This document shows positions 58,765 to 64,000 of a stretch of 64,000 bases of DNA, piece after piece. The stretch lies in NCBI GenBank assembly GCA_014238335.1, contig JABABI010000005.1, positions 62,001 through 126,000 on the forward strand. The letters run 5' to 3'. The notes below the pieces were generated by a model that worked only from the letters and a program-made list of their open reading frames with translations, ran no database searches and was not told where the DNA came from. How positions within the stretch are numbered: position 1 is the stretch's first letter; each line of letters begins with the position of its first letter. This DNA is from Fuerstiella sp. (GTDB taxonomy: Bacteria > Planctomycetota > Planctomycetia > Planctomycetales > Planctomycetaceae). The position numbers and the translations under genes are program-made.

Positions 58765-61389
58765 ATGACACCTCGAAAGTATCGAATCGGCCTGTGGACA
58801 CTCCGACTCCTGCTGCCGTTGGCTCTGGTTATTCACATTCCTGCAGGTGCGCAGGAGCAGCCTGATCGGGTCGTTCAGCCCGGCGTTCCTCAGGGCACGG
58901 TTACGTCGGGGCAGTTCAGTGACAGTCAGGTGTTTCCGGGAACTCAACGCGACTACAGCGTGTACGTGCCGGCTCAGTACAATGCCGATGAACCGGCCTC
59001 ACTGATGGTGTTCATGGATGGGCGCGGTTATGCCAATCCGAAGGGGGCCTTTCGGGTTCCCGTCGTGTTTGACAACCTGATTCATCAGCAGGCGATGCCT
59101 GTCACCATCGCCGTGTTCGTTAATCCGGGAACGATTGCCGCGACAGTGCCGGAGGCGCAGGGTCGCAGCAATCGCTCGTTTGAATACGACTCGCTGGGTG
59201 ACCGATACGCGAACTTTCTGCTCGATGAATTCCTGCCCGTTACCCTGCAGCGGTTGAATGTGTCAACCGATCCTGCAGATCGAGCTGTATGCGGCATTTC
59301 TTCCAGCGGCATCTGTGCCTTCACCGCAGCCTGGGAAAAGCCTGATCAGTTCGGCAAAGTGCTGAGCCACATCGGAAGCTTCACGAACATTCGCGGCGGC
59401 TGGGCCTATCCGGGGCTGGTTCGAAAGACAAAGGGCAATCCGAAGGCGATTAAGGTGTACCTGCAGGATGGTCGCGACGATCTGAACAACCTGCATGGCA
59501 ACTGGCCGCTGGGGAATCAGGATTTAGCGGCAGCTCTGCAGTTCGCCGGTTACCAATACCGGCTGCAGATGACGGGTGGCGGTCATAGTGGCAAGTGGGC
59601 CGGCGAAGCGCTGCCGGATGCACTGAAGTGGCTGTGGGACGAAAACGCCGAATCGACCAATATCTCCATCGTCAATACTAAGCCGAAGTGGGAACCACAT
59701 CCCGACGCGATTGCTCAGGGTGACGCACCGCAGGGCAAGGTCGAAAAAATGGAACCGTGGGAATCGTCCGTCTTCCCCGGTACGACTCGCGACTGGTCGA
59801 TTTACGTGCCCGCTCAATATCAGGCAAAGCAGCCCGCCGCGCTGATGATTTTTCAGGATGGCGAACGAATGCGTGACCTGAACGGCCGGTGGCGCATTCC
59901 CACGGTGTTCGACAACCTGATTGCTCGCGGAGACATGCCGCCGACAATCGCCGTATTCCTTAACCCCGGACACGACACAGCAAAACCTCGCAGGAATGGC
60001 AGGCATTCCAATCGAAGCTTTGAATACGACAGCCTGGGAGATCGCTACGTCCGCTTCCTGCTGGAAGAAATCATTCCGGAAGTCCGCCAGCGATATACGA
60101 TCTCAGACGATCCCCGGATGCACGCGATTGGCGGTTCCAGTTCCGGAGCCATCTGTGCATTTACCGCGGCGTGGGAACGGACGGACTTTTTCCGCAGGGT
60201 CTATTCCAGCGTCGGCAGCTTCACCAATCTGCGAGGCGGTGATGTTTACCCGTCTCTGGTTCGCAAGTCAGAACCCCGGCCCATTCGCGTCTATATGGCG
60301 GACACCAGCGGCGATGTCGATAACGCATTTGGAAGCTGGCCGTGGGCCAATCAGCGGATGGCATCCGCTCTGAAATACATGGGCTACGATACTCGATTTG
60401 ACTGGGCCGAAGGCTATGCCCACAACGCCGACTTCGGCAGTTCTCGATTCCCCGACGCCATGAAGTGGCTGTGGCGAGAGGAATCTCACAAGCCGGTGAT
60501 CGACACACGTGGCGATCTGGGCGGTGATCTGACGCTGCTGAATCTGTTGATACCGGGCGAATCCTGGGAGCTGGCGGTTGACGACCTTGGTTTCGCGGAT
60601 GCTTTGTGTGCCGACAAACACGGCAATCTGTACTTCTGCGACATGAGGGCTCCGGCTGTTATTCGTCTCAGCGCAGCTGATGGCACGAAGGTACAGATTA
60701 CCCAGGAGTCCGTCAGCGGTCTTGAATTCAGTCCGGACGAGACGCTGCTGTACGCGTGTCAGGGGGCAAAGAATCGAGTTGTCTCAATCAACGTCAGCAA
60801 CGGCGAAGTGAAGACGGTCGCGGATGGAGTCAAACCCAACGACCTGGCCGTCACCAGTGACGGCTTCATCCTGATTACTGAGACCGGTGCGAAACAAGTG
60901 ACTCGAATCAATCCGGAGACCGGAGAAGTTTCACCAGTCGACACCGGCATCACCAAACCGAATGGCATTGCGCTGTCCGGTGACGGAGGGACTCTGGCCG
61001 TGTCTGACTACGGAGGGACTCACACGTGGACGTTCCGAGTCAACGCCGGAGCAGTTCTGGATGCGAAAATGCCCACGATGCCGATGCGACTCCGCATCGA
61101 TTCGAAAGGTGAATTTCGCTTCAACAATCCGCCACCGTATGTAGCGACGTCCCGTGGAGACGGTATGGCCGTGGACAAACGCGGACGCTACTACGTAACC
61201 AGTGATCTTGGTGTCCAGGTTTTCGACTCCACCGGCCGTCCGTGCGGAGTCCTGCCCAAAGTGGACAACGACCAACCCCTGACAACCTGCATCCTGGCCG
61301 GCAGCGACCACAATACGCTGTACATCGCGCATGGAAAGCGAATCTATCGACGAAAGTTATCCGTGTTCAAGCCGGCGCGACAGCAATGA
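58765..61389 (+). CDS. exported tandem-esterase (two Fes-like domains) fused to SMP-30/gluconolactonase propeller
   Basis: An 874-residue exported three-domain protein. The ATG at 58765 opens a signal peptide (GLWTLRLLLPLALVIHIPAGA). Domain 1 (about 30–300) and domain 2 (about 330–585) are both enterochelin/feruloyl-esterase-type alpha/beta hydrolases with the shared openings VFPGTQRDYSVYVPAQY and VFPGTTRDWSIYVPAQY, the shared SNRSFEYDSLGDRY, and nucleophile elbows GISSSG and GGSSSG. Domain 3 (about 595–870) is an SMP-30-type propeller (LGFADALCADKHGNLYFCDM, GLEFSPDETLLYACQG, TKPNGIALSGDGGTLAVSD). The shorter relative at 33810–35567 has one esterase domain. Both may act on ester-decorated sugars; the substrate is unknown. 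The gene is monocistronic as far as can be seen. Confidence 0.87.
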   Translation: MTPRKYRIGLWTLRLLLPLALVIHIPAGAQEQPDRVVQPGVPQGTVTSGQFSDSQVFPGTQRDYSVYVPAQYNADEPASLMVFMDGRGYANPKGAFRVPVVFDNLIHQQAMPVTIAVFVNPGTIAATVPEAQGRSNRSFEYDSLGDRYANFLLDEFLPVTLQRLNVSTDPADRAVCGISSSGICAFTAAWEKPDQFGKVLSHIGSFTNIRGGWAYPGLVRKTKGNPKAIKVYLQDGRDDLNNLHGNWPLGNQDLAAALQFAGYQYRLQMTGGGHSGKWAGEALPDALKWLWDENAESTNISIVNTKPKWEPHPDAIAQGDAPQGKVEKMEPWESSVFPGTTRDWSIYVPAQYQAKQPAALMIFQDGERMRDLNGRWRIPTVFDNLIARGDMPPTIAVFLNPGHDTAKPRRNGRHSNRSFEYDSLGDRYVRFLLEEIIPEVRQRYTISDDPRMHAIGGSSSGAICAFTAAWERTDFFRRVYSSVGSFTNLRGGDVYPSLVRKSEPRPIRVYMADTSGDVDNAFGSWPWANQRMASALKYMGYDTRFDWAEGYAHNADFGSSRFPDAMKWLWREESHKPVIDTRGDLGGDLTLLNLLIPGESWELAVDDLGFADALCADKHGNLYFCDMRAPAVIRLSAADGTKVQITQESVSGLEFSPDETLLYACQGAKNRVVSINVSNGEVKTVADGVKPNDLAVTSDGFILITETGAKQVTRINPETGEVSPVDTGITKPNGIALSGDGGTLAVSDYGGTHTWTFRVNAGAVLDAKMPTMPMRLRIDSKGEFRFNNPPPYVATSRGDGMAVDKRGRYYVTSDLGVQVFDSTGRPCGVLPKVDNDQPLTTCILAGSDHNTLYIAHGKRIYRRKLSVFKPARQQ

Positions 61390-61546
61390 TATGTGTTGTG
61401 TCGCTCCATTCCTGGTAACAGGGCATCTGCCACGATACACCAACGGCAACGCCCCTGCTTCACGTTTGACTCGTATGGCATAACCGCTGTATTCTGAAAT
61501 ACAATCGAAGACTTATATCGCTCCGCGTAAACCAATCTGCGCTGCC

Positions 61547-63751
61547 ATGACTTCTGTTCAACAACGACGAGAGTTTCTTCGACTCGGCATCACCGGCATG
61601 ACGGCGACACAAATCGCTTCTTTGTCGCAACATGCTGCGTCTGCGTCGCATCTGCCGGATGCTGGCCGTGGCAGCTTCGGGCGCGCCCGCAGTGTCATTG
61701 TGATGTATTGCTGGGGCGGGATGAGCCATATCGATACGTTCGACATGAAGCCGAATGCCGGCCGCGAGATTCGTGGTGAGTTTGATCCGGTGTCCACCAC
61801 TGTGCCGGGGGTTCACATCACAGAACACCTGCCGATGATCGCGCAGCAGATGCATCATCTGGCGGTTGTTCGCAGCGTGCATCATCGGTCAGCGGACCAT
61901 CGCAAGGCCGCATACTGGAACCTGACAGGACATGCGGCAACCGGAGAGGAAGGCGGAGTGAATCCGCCGGTGTTGCCATCGCGCAAAGACTGGCCGGGAA
62001 TCGGAGCCCAGGTCGCCATCGCAATGCAGCAGGACCGACGTTATCAAAACAGGAAGCGAGTCCATCGTGTCAATCCGGAGGATGTGGTTGAAGCCCAGGA
62101 CACGTCCGCATTCGATTGGGACAAGATCCGAGTCATCAGAAAAGTCAGTGTGAGCACCGATGTGCTCGGTCCCGGACATTTCCCCTCAGGTTCATTCGGT
62201 CGCCAGGACGGCTATACGAATGACGGTTCGGTCGAACTGATCGGTATGATTGGCAAGGCGTTTGCCTCATCGATTCCATTAACGCGGCACGCCACAGGAC
62301 CGCAGGCAGACTTCTCACAAATGGTCGTCGGTGACGGCACGGCGGGCGACTGGGGTTCCGACACGCATGGTCGATCCGGCAACCTGTGCCTGATCGGCGA
62401 TGGTGAAGCCAGTGTTCCACATGCTGGCTTCGGTTGCCACGCCAACAAGTTTATCACGCTGAATTTGGCCGAAGTCCGCAGACGTCATTTTGACGCAACC
62501 GACAGGGCGTTTATCCTGACGTGTCGCGTCGGAATCAATGGTGATCCGGGCGTCCATGCCAGCGCAGTCGGACAGGCGGGAGTCTGGCTGGACGGAAAGC
62601 CGGTGGCGGTGAGTGGACTTCTAAAAAGAGATGCCCGTTCACAAACGCTGGAAGCTGTTATCCATCCCCAGGCAGGCTATTTAACACTGGCGATGCTGAA
62701 TGGTGACGGGTCAACGTTCTTCGATGACATCGCCATGCGGGACGTATTCCTGCATGAAGTTGAGGGCGACCTTCCCGAACCACCTATCGAACAGCAACCG
62801 ACCGAATCTGAGATCGCCGCACAACAGGTCACTGAAGACCTGGCTGCCAATTTGCCGCGGACCATCAGCATTCCATACCCGCTGGCCGATCGAGGAATCC
62901 TGAACGGACAGTTCGGCGGATTTCTTGGTCTGGAGTATGATCCGGTGTTCGTTCACCCAGGCCGAGGAACATCCTTCAAAGGCGTTTCACCGAATTCCGG
63001 AACAGTCGATTTGGCATTTCACGGGGTGACGAAACGTCGGATGGCCGAACGCAGCCAGTTGCTGGATGGCCTGAACGCAGGCTTCCCACGGGCTCTTGAT
63101 TCAGACGCGGCGTTTCGCGTGCAGGCCTCGCAGGACCAGGCAATCAACATGTTGTTGTCACCGGACGTCAAACTGGCTTTTGATCTGTCCAAAGAAGCGA
63201 AAGTCACACGCAAACTTTACGGTGATCATGTGGCCGGTCAAAGCACTCTGTTAGGCAGACGCCTGACCGACGCCGGAGTACCGCTGGTGACTGTGAACCT
63301 GAGCGTGGGTGATCTGAACGGATCGTCCGGCGACAACTGGGATACGCATGGCAACAATTTCAACCGTCTGAAGAACAACCTTCTGCCGCCATGGGATCGC
63401 GCGGCCTCGGCACTGATCCAGGATCTCGCCGACAGCGGAAGAATCGACGACACACTGGTCGTGTTTCTGACGGAATTCGGGCGGACGCCGAAAATCAACG
63501 GCGCAGCGGGACGCGATCATTTTCCCAATTGCTACAGCGTTCTGTTTGCCGGAGCGGGGGTTCAGGGCGGTCTGGTGCTGGGCAAGTCCGACAGTACGGC
63601 ATCCCGGCCAGTCGACGCGGCCTGCACGCCGGAAGATATTCACGCCACCATCTTCCACGGGTTGGGCGTTCGCCCGGACTTTCAGGTCCGTGATACAGAT
63701 GATCGGCCGCTGGTGATGTGCGAAGGGACTCCCCTGCCCATTTTTGGGTAG
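61547..63751 (+). CDS. DUF1501 protein with a large carbohydrate-binding-like insertion
   Basis: A 734-residue protein, about 270 residues longer than an ordinary DUF1501 protein. The N-terminus (QQRREFLRLGITGMTATQIA) is a twin-arginine-type signal. Residues 45–160 are the first part of DUF1501 (SVIVMYCWGGMSHIDTFDMKP, HHLAVVRSVHHRSADHRKA). Residues about 161–435 are an insertion with beta-sandwich character (HFDATDRAFILTCRVGINGD, GVHASAVGQAGVWLDGKPV, FDDIAMRDVFLHEVEG) that resembles an NPCBM-type carbohydrate-binding module. DUF1501 resumes at LPRTISIPYPLADRGILNGQ and runs to the end (VVFLTEFGRTPKIN, GRDHFPNCYSVLFAGAGVQGG, DIHATIFHGLGV). No PSD1 partner gene adjoins it. Confidence 0.88.
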   Translation: MTSVQQRREFLRLGITGMTATQIASLSQHAASASHLPDAGRGSFGRARSVIVMYCWGGMSHIDTFDMKPNAGREIRGEFDPVSTTVPGVHITEHLPMIAQQMHHLAVVRSVHHRSADHRKAAYWNLTGHAATGEEGGVNPPVLPSRKDWPGIGAQVAIAMQQDRRYQNRKRVHRVNPEDVVEAQDTSAFDWDKIRVIRKVSVSTDVLGPGHFPSGSFGRQDGYTNDGSVELIGMIGKAFASSIPLTRHATGPQADFSQMVVGDGTAGDWGSDTHGRSGNLCLIGDGEASVPHAGFGCHANKFITLNLAEVRRRHFDATDRAFILTCRVGINGDPGVHASAVGQAGVWLDGKPVAVSGLLKRDARSQTLEAVIHPQAGYLTLAMLNGDGSTFFDDIAMRDVFLHEVEGDLPEPPIEQQPTESEIAAQQVTEDLAANLPRTISIPYPLADRGILNGQFGGFLGLEYDPVFVHPGRGTSFKGVSPNSGTVDLAFHGVTKRRMAERSQLLDGLNAGFPRALDSDAAFRVQASQDQAINMLLSPDVKLAFDLSKEAKVTRKLYGDHVAGQSTLLGRRLTDAGVPLVTVNLSVGDLNGSSGDNWDTHGNNFNRLKNNLLPPWDRAASALIQDLADSGRIDDTLVVFLTEFGRTPKINGAAGRDHFPNCYSVLFAGAGVQGGLVLGKSDSTASRPVDAACTPEDIHATIFHGLGVRPDFQVRDTDDRPLVMCEGTPLPIFG

Positions 63752-63922
63752 AAAACATGAGGTGGAGAAGGGCTGCGAGCAAGTTGCGAAAACCCCGGAT
63801 TTGTTCATTTTCCCGGTTGCATGGCAAACGTCCTGCCATTGGACGAACAGCCCGTGTTGTGTTTGTTTAATGATCCCGGATGGAATTGGGCAATCGTCTG
63901 CTGCATGTTAAATCAGTGTCAT

Positions 63923-63997
63923 TGACCGAGGTGGGAGTCGAACCCACAGGATCACGAGCCTCTCATGCTCGCCGCTTTTCCGTTTGCGTAGCCGGCC
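63923..63997 (-). tRNA. atypical tRNA gene (apparent anticodon GAG, no long variable arm)
   Basis: On the minus strand the cloverleaf reads: acceptor GGCCGGC against CTCGGTC (six pairs counting two G·U, one C·C mismatch at 7–66), U8-A9 as TA, D-stem CGC/GCG with loop containing GG, anticodon stem CGAGC/GCTCG with loop ATGAGAG, a 7-base variable loop, T-stem GTGGG/CCCAC with loop TTCGACT, discriminator A, no encoded CCA. If the geometry is standard the anticodon is GAG, which would be leucine, but leucine tRNAs have a long variable arm and this one does not. It might be a tRNA pseudogene or a non-canonical tRNA. The whole structure fits within the window with three bases to spare. Confidence 0.55.
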
Positions 63998-64000
63998 TGA

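Noticed and set aside
58250..58801. 183-codon minus-strand frame across the tandem repeat
   Set aside because: No ribosome-binding site or motif; it exists because the repeat happens to be open in that frame and it overlaps the start of the tandem-esterase gene.

Overview
The window reads as a stretch of chromosome from a planctomycete, most likely of the Planctomycetaceae/Gimesia–Fuerstiella type. This is inferred from content, not from a database search. The markers are two neighbouring pairs of a DUF1549/DUF1553 'planctomycete cytochrome C' protein followed by a DUF1501 protein, a third stand-alone DUF1501 protein, two sulfatases, several PQQ-type and SMP-30/NHL beta-propellers, many twin-arginine or Sec-exported proteins, an N-terminal FEARLLL motif on a modular surface protein, and remnants of a planctomycete-type ECF sigma factor. 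There is no sign of phage, plasmid, IS element or CRISPR array.

Layout. 1–2016: the end of the ATP synthase operon (atpD cut by the window edge, atpC) and a small hypothetical gene. 2147–9425: an exported M19 dipeptidase-like protein, a PilZ c-di-GMP receptor, a one-base-overlapping pair of exported sugar isomerase and cysteine desulfurase, and a large membrane-anchored zinc-ribbon/helical-repeat protein. 10017–12092: a secreted protein of five Fn3-like modules. 12339–14093: ilvN–ilvC. 14186–16525: a sulfatase fused to an SGNH hydrolase. 17386–19943: trpE overlapping holB. 19978–23964: a dimethylformamidase-like secreted protein, a DUF3859 gene bracketed by palindromic repeats, KDPG aldolase and PurU. 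23978–29871: first PSD1/DUF1501 pair and an MFS transporter. 30112–33717: a Spy/LTXXQ-like RGG-rich protein with a clear terminator, a CobW GTPase, and an exported thioredoxin/CxxCH/PDZ protein. 33810–42419: an esterase–SMP-30 protein, a very large PQQ propeller carrying a methyltransferase-like domain, a Gfo/Idh/MocA oxidoreductase and a second sulfatase. 42711–44444: a broken MarR regulator next to an intact-looking palindromic operator, then a family-5 uracil-DNA glycosylase and DUF1805. 44633–49863: an NHL propeller, two adjacent membrane-tethered SGNH proteins and a PQQ propeller. 50130–57674: a YjbR remnant, a CehA/McbA-like metallohydrolase and the second PSD1/DUF1501 pair. 57677–63751: repeats, the sigma-factor remnant, a tandem-esterase–SMP-30 protein and a DUF1501 protein with a carbohydrate-binding-like insertion. 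63923–63997: an atypical tRNA-like gene.

How the genes fit together. Housekeeping genes (ATP synthase, branched-chain amino acid and tryptophan synthesis, DNA clamp loader, formyl-folate metabolism) are scattered between exported catabolic and surface proteins. The exported set (sulfatases, esterases, SMP-30 lactonase-like propellers, sugar isomerase and oxidoreductase, PSD1/DUF1501 pairs) is consistent with handling of sulfated or esterified polysaccharide in the planctomycete cell envelope, but no single locus forms a classical polysaccharide-utilisation operon. The most unusual signals are multidomain fusions (sulfatase–SGNH, PQQ–methyltransferase–malectin-like, esterase–esterase–SMP-30, DUF1501 with an inserted module), two or three genes visibly in decay, a strong palindromic operator beside a dead regulator, and a non-standard tRNA. 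I did not find a convincing new defence or mobile system.
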